Source: Nereida sp024640765 (GTDB lineage Bacteria; Pseudomonadota; Alphaproteobacteria; Rhodobacterales; Rhodobacteraceae). Taken from it: 19,281 nt of DNA. Numbering within the stretch: position 1 is the first letter of the stretch; each line of letters starts with the position of its first letter. Below the pieces are notes generated by a model, which made no database searches, was not told the DNA's origin, and saw only the letters and a list, made by a program, of their open reading frames with translations. Below are positions 7,257 through 14,606 of this stretch, piece by piece. The translations under genes were made by a program, and so were the position numbers. The DNA is taken from NCBI GenBank assembly GCA_024640765.1, contig JAHEEK010000026.1:1-19281 (forward strand). Reading direction: 5' to 3'.

Positions 7257-7640
7257 TTACTCCGGCGTCCACGCCTCGTAGTCGCTACGCGGTGCTGGGT
7301 CACCTTTGCGGATAGACCCTGCGGGCGCATAGGCAAGCGTTGTACCAGTTAGGTTCGGCAGGTGCTCTTTTTCCCACGGTTTGTGTGCCAGTGGCGCATC
7401 AGTGGGCGTTTCATTCCACGTGTGGTGCAGCCAGCCATGCCAGTCCGGATCAACCCGCGAAGCTTCTGCTTCGCCATTGAAAATCACCCAACGGCGCGCG
7501 GCGTCTTTGCTTTGATAAAACTTATTTCCTTGGTAATCTTGGCCGACCAAAGTGCCTTTGCGCCACGTCCACAGCTGTGTTCCAAGTGTTTGTCCGTCCC
7601 ACCAAACGGCGGCCCGTTTCACGAAGTTCAAAATACCCAT
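7257..7640 (-). CDS. NDUFA12-family NADH:ubiquinone oxidoreductase accessory subunit
   Basis: A 127-aa protein starting MGILNFVKRAAVWWDGQTLGTQLWTWRKG, the bacterial homologue of the mitochondrial Complex I subunit NDUFA12 (B17.2). Diagnostic segments are GTLVGQDYQGNKFYQSK, RRWVIFNGEAEASRVDPDWHGWLHHTWNETPTD, KPWEKEHLPNLTGT and a C-terminal YEAWTP. It probably associates peripherally with Complex I at the cytoplasmic side of the inner membrane. A longer frame begins at 7715, but its N-terminus is not family-like, and a GAGGG lies just before the ATG at 7640. It is 47 bases upstream of the MlaD-like gene on the same strand, so the three genes may be one transcript. Confidence 0.9.
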   Translation of the reverse strand: MGILNFVKRAAVWWDGQTLGTQLWTWRKGTLVGQDYQGNKFYQSKDAARRWVIFNGEAEASRVDPDWHGWLHHTWNETPTDAPLAHKPWEKEHLPNLTGTTLAYAPAGSIRKGDPAPRSDYEAWTPE

Positions 7641-7733
7641 GGGTGCCCTCTTTGATCTGCTTGCCTTGCTATGCCGCATTTGTGCCCCAACGTCTAGGCA
7701 GATTACGTTTTGCATACGATTTGCGCAGTGTGC

Positions 7734-8087
7734 TTAGGCCAGCGCTGTAACTTCGATCTCAATCCGGAAGCGGGGGTGCAAAAGCTTTGCTTCAATCACC
7801 GTGGCCGCGGGCGGATTATCACCGAACGCCTCAGAAAGCTGAGGCCAGCAGGCCTCAAACTCAGTGATGTCGGGCAAGTAATACGTCACACGAACCGCTT
7901 TGGAGATGTCGGAGCCTGCCTCGGTCAGCGCATTCCTGATGGTCTCAAGCGCAGAACCGCATTGGCTAACAACGTCATCACCTTGACCAACGGTACCGGC
8001 GACAAACGCGAATCCACCCGCAACAACAGCCCGACAATAACCGATTTTGGCTTCAAACTCTCCGCCGGAGTGGATGCGCTTGATCAT
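7734..8087 (-). CDS. RidA/YjgF/UK114 family protein lacking the usual catalytic arginine
   Basis: A 117-aa single-domain protein of the Rid family. RidA itself deaminates reactive enamine/imine intermediates such as 2-aminoacrylate. Recognisable segments are VAGGFAFVAGTVG, SQCGSALETIRNALTEAGSDISKAVRVTYYLPDITEFEACW and the C-terminal PRFRIEIEVTA. In E. coli RidA the catalytic Arg105 lies seven residues before the IEIE stretch (VARLPKDVKIEIE). Here that position is Leu102, with Lys101 beside it, so enamine deamination is doubtful and a non-RidA Rid subfamily is more likely. Its ATG overlaps the clpX stop (ATGA), indicating translational coupling. It is not the imine deaminase by default; the actual function is unknown. 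Confidence 0.85.
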   Translation of the reverse strand: MIKRIHSGGEFEAKIGYCRAVVAGGFAFVAGTVGQGDDVVSQCGSALETIRNALTEAGSDISKAVRVTYYLPDITEFEACWPQLSEAFGDNPPAATVIEAKLLHPRFRIEIEVTALA

Positions 8088-9349
8088 GCGGTAGCGTCTT
8101 CTTTGACTTTTGTGTCACCGTGGATCAGCAAGGGTTCTGCGTCAGAATTTACAGCTTCTTCATTGACCACCACCTCGGTGACGCTTTCCTGACCTGGCAT
8201 GTCAAACATGGTATCAAGCAAGATATCTTCGAGGATCGAGCGCAGGCCACGCGCACCGGTTTTTCGCTCAATCGCGCGCTTGGAAATGGCGGACAACGCA
8301 TCATCGGTGAAGGTCAACTGAACGTCTTCAAGCTCAAACAGGCGTTGGTATTGCTTCACCAGCGCGTTCTTAGGCTGGGTCAAGATCGTAACCAGCGCGT
8401 CTTCATCCAAGTCTTCGAGCGTCGCAATAACAGGCAAGCGGCCAACAAACTCCGGGATCAGGCCGAATTTCAGCAGATCCTCCGGTTCGAGGTCTTTGAA
8501 GTACTCACCCACAGTCTTTTGGCTTTCGTCTTTGACGTCAGCCCCAAAGCCCATCGCAGATCCCTTGCCGCGCTGCGCAATGATCTTATCAAGGCCCGCA
8601 AACGCCCCGCCGCAGATGAACAGAATGTTAGTTGTGTCCACCTGCAAAAACTCTTGCTGTGGATGCTTGCGCCCACCTTGGGGTGGTACAGACGCAACTG
8701 TACCTTCCATGATCTTCAGCAAGGCTTGCTGCACGCCCTCGCCCGACACATCACGGGTGATTGACGGGTTGTCAGACTTGCGTGTGATTTTATCAACTTC
8801 GTCGATGTAGACGATACCGCGCTGTGCGCGCTCGACGTTGTATTCAGACGCCTGCAGCAGCTTCAAAATGATGTTTTCAACGTCTTCGCCAACATAACCG
8901 GCTTCGGTCAATGTGGTAGCGTCGGCCATGGTGAAGGGCACATCAAGAATGCGCGCCAGAGTTTGGGCAAGAAGTGTTTTTCCGCACCCCGTTGGCCCGA
9001 TCAGCATGATGTTTGATTTCGCCAACTCGATGTCCGAGCCGTTGCCCGCGTGGTTCAGTCGTTTGTAGTGGTTGTGAACCGCCACCGACAGCACGCGCTT
9101 TGCCTTGGCTTGGCCAATAACATAATCGTCCAACACGCCACAAATCTCGAGCGGCGTTGGCACGCCTTCGGATGACTTCAGACCGGTCGCTTTTGTCTCT
9201 TCACGGATGATATCCATGCACAATTCAACGCATTCATCACAAATGAATACCGTTGGACCCGCGATAAGTTTGCGCACCTCATGCTGCGATTTACCGCAAA
9301 AGCTGCAGTAAAGTGTGTTCTTTCCGTCGCCGCTTGCTTGGTTGGTCAT
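8084..9349 (-). CDS. clpX: ATP-dependent Clp protease ATP-binding subunit ClpX
   Basis: AAA+ unfoldase that recognises tagged or adaptor-delivered proteins, unfolds them and feeds them to ClpP. It is 421 aa from the ATG at 9349. The N-terminal zinc-binding domain has Cys15, Cys18, Cys37 and Cys40 (CSFC...CDEC). Walker A is GPTGCGKT, the pore loop is GYVGED, Walker B is IVYIDEVDKI, and sensor and arginine-finger regions lie in GLIPEFVGRLPV and GARGLRSILED. The frame stays open upstream to 9412, but AAAGGA (9357-9362) sits 7 bases from the ATG at 9349 and the extra residues are not ClpX-like. A G5/C5 hairpin lies just upstream of that Shine-Dalgarno. A weak promoter candidate (TTGTAG, 17 bases, TAGCAT) is visible upstream on the minus strand. 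The gene is downstream of clpP and coupled to a RidA-family gene. Confidence 0.97.
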   Translation of the reverse strand: MTNQASGDGKNTLYCSFCGKSQHEVRKLIAGPTVFICDECVELCMDIIREETKATGLKSSEGVPTPLEICGVLDDYVIGQAKAKRVLSVAVHNHYKRLNHAGNGSDIELAKSNIMLIGPTGCGKTLLAQTLARILDVPFTMADATTLTEAGYVGEDVENIILKLLQASEYNVERAQRGIVYIDEVDKITRKSDNPSITRDVSGEGVQQALLKIMEGTVASVPPQGGRKHPQQEFLQVDTTNILFICGGAFAGLDKIIAQRGKGSAMGFGADVKDESQKTVGEYFKDLEPEDLLKFGLIPEFVGRLPVIATLEDLDEDALVTILTQPKNALVKQYQRLFELEDVQLTFTDDALSAISKRAIERKTGARGLRSILEDILLDTMFDMPGQESVTEVVVNEEAVNSDAEPLLIHGDTKVKEDATA

Positions 9350-9362
9350 AGTATCATCCTTT

Positions 9363-9377
9363 GGGGGCGTGTCCCCC
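9363..9377 (-). promoter_or_regulatory. GC hairpin abutting the clpX Shine-Dalgarno
   Basis: GGGGG (9363-9367), the loop CGTGT and CCCCC (9373-9377) form a 5-bp all-GC stem. In the clpX mRNA it would end directly at the AAAGGA ribosome-binding site. It could influence initiation, but it is short and may have no function. Confidence 0.3.
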
Positions 9378-9445
9378 GAGTTGCGTTTGGTGCCATCTTG
9401 ACGTCGACCCATGCTAAGACAGGCAAAAATCGGCTACAATGCGAA

Positions 9446-9475
9446 AATGCCCCCATTTCGAGAAATTGGGGCATT
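9446..9475 (-). terminator. Terminator-like hairpin between clpP and clpX
   Basis: AATGCCCCCATTTC (9446-9459) pairs with GAAATTGGGGCATT (9462-9475), giving a 14-bp stem with one mismatch and a tight loop. Read on the minus strand it is followed by TTTTCGC, a short T-tract. It lies about 90 bases after the clpP stop and about 97 bases before the clpX start. It would partly or wholly separate the two transcripts. Confidence 0.7.
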
Positions 9476-9509
9476 CTTCTAATCGCTTAAGCGGTGCTGC
9501 AAGCAAAGG

Positions 9510-9525
9510 TTAACAAGGGCTTAAC
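9510..9525. promoter_or_regulatory. CtrA-like binding box (TTAA-N7-TTAAC)
   Basis: TTAACAAGGGCTTAAC matches the full CtrA consensus TTAA-N7-TTAAC. Because the outer bases are near-palindromic, the minus strand also reads TTAA-N7-TTAAC. The site is in the clpP-clpX intergenic region, upstream of clpX in its direction of transcription but on the far side of the terminator-like hairpin. The motif match is seen; binding is inferred. Confidence 0.45.
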
Positions 9526-9566
9526 ACATTCATGTCCGGCCCAAGTATACCGATGGAAAAGCGTCA

Positions 9567-10190
9567 CTAGGCGTCGTCACCTTTGGAGCGGTTTTCAACG
9601 ATCTCGTCGATCAAACCCCAGTCTTTTGCCTCTTCGGGCGACATAAAGTTATCACGCTCAAGCGCTGCTTCGACGTCTTTCAACTTGTTGCCCGTGTGCT
9701 TGACGTAAATTTCATTCAAACGGGTCTTCAGCTTTTGCGTTTCCTGAGCATGGATCATGATGTCTGTCGCCTGCCCTTGGTATCCGCCAGAAGGTTGGTG
9801 AACCATCACGCGGCTGTTTGGCAGAGAAAAGCGCATGCCTTTTTCGCCAGCCGTCAGCAAAAGCGAGCCCATGGATGCCGCCTGACCGATCACAAGTGTT
9901 GATACTTTGGGGCGAATGTATTGCATGGTGTCATAAATGGACAAACCTGACGTCACCACACCACCTGGTGAGTTGATGTACATGCTGATCTCTTTGGACG
10001 GATTTTCAGCCTCAAGGTGGAGCAACTGCGCCACGACGAGCTGCGACATGCCATCATGGACGGGGCCGTTCAAAAAGATGATCCGCTCCTTCAAAAGGCG
10101 CGAGAAAATGTCATAGGCGCGTTCGCCACGGCTGGTTTGCTCAACAACCATGGGGACAAGGTTCATATATGTTTCGACTGGATCTTTCAT
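9567..10190 (-). CDS. clpP: ATP-dependent Clp protease proteolytic subunit ClpP
   Basis: Serine protease that forms the tetradecameric degradation chamber for ClpX and ClpA. It is 207 aa, the normal length. The catalytic triad is visible: Ser106 in GQAASMGS, His131 in MVHQPSGG and Asp180 in ERDNFMSPEEA. The N-terminal VPMVVEQTSRGERAYDIFSRLLKERIIFL is the standard family start. GAGG lies about 9 bases before the ATG. It is upstream of clpX on the same strand, but a hairpin lies between them. It is divergent from the photolyase-like gene, with 120 bases between their starts holding both promoters. Confidence 0.97.
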   Translation of the reverse strand: MKDPVETYMNLVPMVVEQTSRGERAYDIFSRLLKERIIFLNGPVHDGMSQLVVAQLLHLEAENPSKEISMYINSPGGVVTSGLSIYDTMQYIRPKVSTLVIGQAASMGSLLLTAGEKGMRFSLPNSRVMVHQPSGGYQGQATDIMIHAQETQKLKTRLNEIYVKHTGNKLKDVEAALERDNFMSPEEAKDWGLIDEIVENRSKGDDA

Positions 10191-10310
10191 GGGAATGCCT
10201 CATCCTGCATGTGTGTGCCGCTACTTAGTAGCCTCAATTTACTGAGATAAGATTAGGACGCGTGATAGCGGGCTGCAAGGCGGCGCGAGGCTTTTTGTTG
10301 AAACCACTTC

Positions 10311-11534
10311 ATGGCGCGTTATCTGCCGCCCATGACACAAACACATTTCCCCCCGACCCGCACCGCCGCGCTCGAGCGCCTCTCGTCATTCGTGCCACGC
10401 GCAGGGCGCTATGGCCTGCGGAGAAATTATGACGTTGCAGGCCACGAAGGCGTGTCACAACTCTCGCCCTACATCCGTCACAGACTGATCACAGAAGAAG
10501 AAGTTTTGCGTACAGTTCTGGGACGATACAGCGCACAAAGTCTCGAAAAATTCGTTCAAGAAGTCTACTGGCGCACCTATTGGAAAGGCTGGCTTGAAAT
10601 GCGCGCGCCAGTTTGGGGGATGTATAAGCAAGGGCTGAACGCCGCGCTGAACAATGTGCAGACCCAAAGTGGGCTGCGCGCCGAGTGGGAAGCCGCGTGC
10701 GCCGGCACCACGGGGATCGACTGCTTTGACCATTGGGCCAAAGAGCTGGCTGAGACAGGCTATCTGCACAATCACGCACGGATGTGGTTCGCATCAATCT
10801 GGATCTTCACTCTTCGGCTGCCTTGGGAGTTGGGCGCGGATTTCTTCATGCGCCACCTGCTTGACGGCGATGCCGCTTCAAACACCTGCTCATGGCGGTG
10901 GGTCGGCGGACTTCAAACCGTGGGAAAGACGTATCTGGCCCGCCCCGACAATATCACAAAATACACCGAAGGGCGTTTTAGACCAACGGGCCTTGCCCCC
11001 CATGCAGAACCCCTGACCGGCTTTGCAAACCCCGACCGGCAACCGATCAAAACACCCGATGCGCCCCAAGCCGGCGCACGCACGCTGATCGTGATCCACG
11101 AAGATGACATGGCGCTTTCGACCGTGCTGAACGCGACCCCAGGATGTGAAATTATCGGCGCGGCTGCCCTGGCCTGTCACGATGCACGCACGCCGCTGAA
11201 CGTGGCGGAAAACGTGCGGGTATTCACGGAAGGCGGGCTGCAAGACACCGGTGAGCGCTTCGCAGACAAATTGGGAATGACGCCGGAAATTTTGGATGTG
11301 GACGCCCTCGCACAGGTGGCCGCGGATCTGGAATGCGATCAAGTCGCTGCAAACTACGCCCCCGTAGGCCCCGCCAATGACACTTTGAAGAAGCTCGACA
11401 AAGCATTGAAAGGTAAAGGAATAGCATTGACCCAAGAGATGCCAGACTATGACGCGCAAGCTTGGCCCTATGCCACGGCAGGTTTCTTCAAATTCAAAAC
11501 CAACATCCCCAAACTGATCGCAGGTTTGGACTGA
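10311..11534 (+). CDS. Photolyase/cryptochrome-like flavoprotein with swapped domain order
   Basis: A 407-aa protein. Residues about 13-245 align by eye with the C-terminal FAD-binding domain of DNA photolyases. FVQEVYWRTYW (Trp87) corresponds to the E. coli PhrB stretch with Trp277, LHNHARMWFASIW (Asn154) to MHNRLRMITASF with Asn341, and DGDAASNTCSWRW (Trp195) to DGDLAANNGGWQW with Trp382 of the electron-transfer triad. The normal N-terminal alpha/beta (antenna) domain is absent from the front. The C-terminal part from about residue 258 (TLIVIHEDDMAL, then CDQVAANYAPVGPANDTLKKLDKALKGKGI and W385PYATAGFFKFKT) resembles that alpha/beta domain, including the late YKVFTPF-like segment, so the protein appears circularly permuted. 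Light-dependent DNA repair or signalling is inferred. No clear Shine-Dalgarno precedes the ATG; a second ATG at 10332 is possible. It is divergent from clpP. Confidence 0.8.
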   Translation: MARYLPPMTQTHFPPTRTAALERLSSFVPRAGRYGLRRNYDVAGHEGVSQLSPYIRHRLITEEEVLRTVLGRYSAQSLEKFVQEVYWRTYWKGWLEMRAPVWGMYKQGLNAALNNVQTQSGLRAEWEAACAGTTGIDCFDHWAKELAETGYLHNHARMWFASIWIFTLRLPWELGADFFMRHLLDGDAASNTCSWRWVGGLQTVGKTYLARPDNITKYTEGRFRPTGLAPHAEPLTGFANPDRQPIKTPDAPQAGARTLIVIHEDDMALSTVLNATPGCEIIGAAALACHDARTPLNVAENVRVFTEGGLQDTGERFADKLGMTPEILDVDALAQVAADLECDQVAANYAPVGPANDTLKKLDKALKGKGIALTQEMPDYDAQAWPYATAGFFKFKTNIPKLIAGLD

Positions 11535-11680
11535 GTTTTGTTAATTTGGTTTTATGAGAATAGCTCAAGGCCGGAGCTGCTTTGCCGTGGGTAATCTGCA
11601 TAGCCCTTCGGGCCTTACTCCAAACCAAACAGGTGTAGCTAAAGCCGCTAACCACCTAGAAATCAAATTAAAAAGAAGGG

Positions 11681-11770
11681 TGGCGGAGGCTCAGGGATTC
11701 GAACCCTGGGTACGCTCTCACGTACGTCGGTTTTCAAAACCGGTGCATTCGACCACTCTGCCAAACCTCC
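11681..11770 (-). tRNA. tRNA-Ser (anticodon TGA)
   Basis: Read on the minus strand, 90 bases from GGAGGTT to the encoded CCA. The acceptor GGAGGTT pairs with AGCCTCC (one T-G wobble), followed by discriminator G and CCA. The anticodon arm CGG-TT-TGA-AA-CCG gives TGA, reading UCA-type serine codons. A long variable arm (ACGTACGTGAGAGCGTACC region) and the T arm CAGGG-TTCGAAT-CCCTG confirm a class II serine tRNA. A T-rich stretch follows its 3' end on the minus strand. Confidence 0.96.
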
Positions 11771-11936
11771 GCGTCCGGACCGTGTAGCGTGCAAATTTTG
11801 ATTCGAAAAGTGGGGAATGTTGCCTAAAGCATTTCCGTCGCTTTTCAAAAGCATGACCTTTCGATAAGGTTGCGGAAATTAGATAGCGAACAGGGCCAAC
11901 CTTGTCGCACAGCAGGCACACAGGACGGACAGAATT

Positions 11937-12785
11937 ATGGCTGTAAAACGCATCACGACAGTGCATTCCGTTGGCGCTTTTTTGGCAGCGGCGGCGCTGC
12001 TTTCCGGATGTGACGAGAACGGTCAGTTGTTCCTGAAGGCCCTGCAAACAAGCCCCGATGCGACCGTGACGCCCGCAACTACTGCGCGACTTGTTGAACG
12101 GGACTTCGAAGCACCAGACGTGTTTCAAGTGACAGAAACGGGCCTTTGGGATGGACGCCCAAGCTTGGGTGGTGTCTGGGTGGCCCACCCAGATGTGAAA
12201 GATCCAGAGCGGGTTATTATTCGCAATCAAGCGAACGGAAAATTTGTTATCGGTGCTCTTTTTCGCCGTGAACGCGACAATCCCGGCCCCAGCCTGCAGC
12301 TTTCCTCAGATGCCGCGGACGCGATCGGGGTATTGGCGGGACAGCCGGTGCCGCTCAATGTGACGGCTTTCCGCCGTGAAGCAGTGGAAGAACCAACGCA
12401 AACCACGCCTGCGCAAACAGCCATTGAAAAACCAGCCGCAGTTGAAGCGCAACCTCTTGATGATGTTGTGACCACCGCTGCCAACGCCATTGATGCATCA
12501 ACGGCACAGCCGCCAGCGGCCAAACCAACACCACGCCCCGTTGTATCCACGTTGAATAAGCCGTTTATTCAGATTGGCATTTTCAACGTTGAGCAAAACG
12601 CCAAGAACACTGCTGAGGCCATGCGTCAGGCGGGCATTATCCCGCAGGTTCTTCAAGGCACTAGCAATGACAAAACTTTTTGGCGCGTTATCGTTGGGCC
12701 GGCAACCAGCACATCTGAACGCGCGGGGCTGTTGAAAAAGGTCAAATCACGCGGTTTTAATGACGCCTATTACGTCACCAACTAG
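11937..12785 (+). CDS. SPOR-domain lipoprotein
   Basis: A 282-aa protein with a lipoprotein signal peptide (hydrophobic stretch about 12-22, lipobox LLSGC, lipidated Cys25), so it is anchored to a membrane on the periplasmic side. A middle region (about 50-140) contains VTETGLWDGRPSLGGVWVAHPDVKDPERVIIRNQANGKFVIGALFRR. A low-complexity Pro/Thr/Ala-rich linker spans about 145-200. The C-terminal SPOR domain (about 203-282) begins KPFIQIGIFNVEQNAKNTAEAMRQAGIIPQV and ends WRVIVGPATSTSERAGLLKKVKSRGFNDAYYV. SPOR domains bind denuded septal peptidoglycan. The D,D-carboxypeptidase gene begins 51 bases downstream, so a role in peptidoglycan remodelling or division is likely. AGGACGG precedes the start. 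Confidence 0.88.
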   Translation: MAVKRITTVHSVGAFLAAAALLSGCDENGQLFLKALQTSPDATVTPATTARLVERDFEAPDVFQVTETGLWDGRPSLGGVWVAHPDVKDPERVIIRNQANGKFVIGALFRRERDNPGPSLQLSSDAADAIGVLAGQPVPLNVTAFRREAVEEPTQTTPAQTAIEKPAAVEAQPLDDVVTTAANAIDASTAQPPAAKPTPRPVVSTLNKPFIQIGIFNVEQNAKNTAEAMRQAGIIPQVLQGTSNDKTFWRVIVGPATSTSERAGLLKKVKSRGFNDAYYVTN

Positions 12786-12836
12786 ACAGCGCGCGCCAAG
12801 ATCACAGCGCATGCTCAGATCAGCAATGAGGCACAT

Positions 12837-14006
12837 ATGACCCACCGGTTACTCATCGTTTTGGCATTTTTGATGCTGCCCTTCAGCGCCGCCCATAGTT
12901 TTGAAACCCGCGCTACGGCAGCTTACGTCATTGATCAGACAACCGGCACGGTACTGCTCGCCAAGAACGCATCGAAACCTTTGCCACCGGCGTCAATGTC
13001 CAAACTGATGACACTTTATATGGCGTTTGAAGCTGTAGAAGACGGCAGGCTCAGCATGGATGAAAAGCTGCTCGTTAGTCAAAACGCGATGAACTATGGC
13101 GGCTCTACTTTGTTTCTCAGACGCGGCGAACGCGTCAGTGTCGCGGACCTCATAACAGGCATCATTGTTTTGTCGGGCAACGACGCCTGCGCAGTCATTG
13201 CCGAAGCGCTTAGCGTAGACGGTACTGAGGCTGGCTTTGCAAAAATGATGACTGCCCGCGCGCGCCAATTAGGGATGATGGATAGCAATTTCACTAACTC
13301 CAACGGATGGCCCGCGCCCGACCACCGCATGTCGATGCGCGACCTTGGCACGCTTGCGGACTTGCTGATCAAAGACTTCCCCCAGCACTACCCACTTTTT
13401 GCACAGCGCGAATTTTTATTTGACCCAACAGAAAGCTCAAACCGGTTGAACCGTAATCCTTTACTGGCGCTTGATATTGGGGCAGACGGCCTGAAAACCG
13501 GCCACACAAAAGAAGCGGGTTACGGCCTTGTGGGCAGTGCAAAACAAGGGGATCGCCGTGTGATTTTTGTAATTACAGGTCTCGACACCGCAGCGGGACG
13601 CGCCGAAGAAGCAGAACGCATCGTTGATTGGGCTTTCCGTCAGTTCGCCCAGAAAGATATCATCACAGCCGGTACCAAGGTTGCCGATGCTGAGGTTTGG
13701 AACGGTGACTTGCCGCTGGTGGGTCTTGCGGTTGCGCAGGACCTTTCCATGCTGCTCCCCGTCGTGGCTGCAGATCAGGTCAAAGCTGAAGTTGCCTACA
13801 CGGGCCCGATCGAAGCACCAATCTTGAAAGGCGATGTTTTGGCCGAGTTAGTGGTAAGTGTTGATGGCCTGCCCGACACCCGTATCCCGTTGGTTGCCGA
13901 ACATGACGTTTCTGCCGGTGGCTTTCTGAGCCGCATGCGCACCGCAAGCCGCGTTGTCATCCGCAAAATAGCCGGACCAACAGTTCCCCTTATGGCGACG
14001 AATTAA
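12837..14006 (+). CDS. D-alanyl-D-alanine carboxypeptidase (PBP5/DacF type, family S11)
   Basis: Periplasmic penicillin-binding protein that removes the terminal D-Ala from peptidoglycan pentapeptides, limiting cross-linking. It is 389 aa. The signal peptide spans about 1-21 (LLIVLAFLMLPFSAAHS). All three active-site motifs are present: Ser53-Met-Ser-Lys56, Ser113-Gly-Asn115 and Lys220-Thr-Gly222. The C-terminal beta-rich domain (about 275-389) is typical of this group and ends in a basic stretch (RMRTASRVVIRKIAG) that may act as a membrane-association segment. The gene follows the SPOR lipoprotein and precedes tmk by only 3 bases, so it probably heads or sits inside one long transcript. dacC, dacF and dacA are all possible names, so none is assigned. 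Confidence 0.94.
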   Translation: MTHRLLIVLAFLMLPFSAAHSFETRATAAYVIDQTTGTVLLAKNASKPLPPASMSKLMTLYMAFEAVEDGRLSMDEKLLVSQNAMNYGGSTLFLRRGERVSVADLITGIIVLSGNDACAVIAEALSVDGTEAGFAKMMTARARQLGMMDSNFTNSNGWPAPDHRMSMRDLGTLADLLIKDFPQHYPLFAQREFLFDPTESSNRLNRNPLLALDIGADGLKTGHTKEAGYGLVGSAKQGDRRVIFVITGLDTAAGRAEEAERIVDWAFRQFAQKDIITAGTKVADAEVWNGDLPLVGLAVAQDLSMLLPVVAADQVKAEVAYTGPIEAPILKGDVLAELVVSVDGLPDTRIPLVAEHDVSAGGFLSRMRTASRVVIRKIAGPTVPLMATN

Positions 14007-14009
14007 TCC

Positions 14010-14606
14010 ATGACTGCACGTTTCATTACTTTTGAGGGCATTGATGGCTCTGGCAAATCAACCCAAGTGCGCCGCCTTGCTGACGCCCTGCCCAACGCAA
14101 TTTTAACCAGAGAGCCAGGCGGTTCAACCGGTGCCGAAGAAATTCGCCGCCTGCTAGTTGAGGGGGAGCCAGATCGCTGGTCCGCTGAAACCGAGCTTTT
14201 GTTGTTCACAGCCGCCCGTCGTGACCACCTTGAAAAGACAATCCGCCCTGCCCTTGAACGAGGCACAACGGTGATCAGTGACCGCTTTGCCGATAGCACA
14301 CGGGTCTATCAAGGTGCGACCCGTGGCGATTTACGCAGCAAAGTAGATGCGTTGCACAGTTTGATGATTGAGCGTGAACCTGACCTGACGATCTTGATCG
14401 ACATGGACCCGAAAACAGCGCTGGAACGCGGCTTGGCCAGATCAAGCGGCGAAGACCGTTTTGAGGACATGGGGCTCGAATTTCAGCAAGCCCTTCGTAC
14501 AGGGTTCCTTGATCTCGCCAAACAGGATCCTGCCCGTTGGCGGGTAATTGATGGCAACAGGTCCATTGAGGACGTCTGGCACGACGTCCAAGCCTCAGTC
14601 CTTTAG
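14010..14606 (+). CDS. tmk: Thymidylate kinase
   Basis: Phosphorylates dTMP to dTDP with ATP, an essential step toward dTTP. It is 198 aa, close to the family norm. The P-loop is FEGIDGSGKST at about residues 6-16. The dTMP-binding TREPGG follows at about 33-38, the DR(Y/F) motif is DRFADSTRVYQGATRG (about 91-106), and a LID-type region lies around LARSSGEDRFEDMGLEF. The start lies 3 bases after the carboxypeptidase stop, indicating co-transcription. holB follows after 51 bases that contain a small hairpin. In this bacterial group tmk-holB is a common pair. Confidence 0.96.
   Translation: MTARFITFEGIDGSGKSTQVRRLADALPNAILTREPGGSTGAEEIRRLLVEGEPDRWSAETELLLFTAARRDHLEKTIRPALERGTTVISDRFADSTRVYQGATRGDLRSKVDALHSLMIEREPDLTILIDMDPKTALERGLARSSGEDRFEDMGLEFQQALRTGFLDLAKQDPARWRVIDGNRSIEDVWHDVQASVL

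Noticed and set aside
7641..7715. 25-residue N-terminal extension of the NDUFA12-like protein
   Set aside because: The family starts at MGILNFVKRAAVWWDG, and a ribosome-binding site precedes that ATG.
9350..9412. 21-residue N-terminal extension of ClpX
   Set aside because: It is not part of the ClpX family, would bury the AAAGGA ribosome-binding site and covers the leader hairpin.
10191..10310. Possible RpoE-type (light or singlet-oxygen) promoter before the photolyase-like gene
   Set aside because: A TAAGA is present, but no TGATC occurs at the proper spacing, so the motif is incomplete.
11718..12230. 170-codon minus-strand frame across tRNA-Ser and the SPOR gene
   Set aside because: It runs through the tRNA and the lipoprotein gene, and no protein-like pattern is seen.
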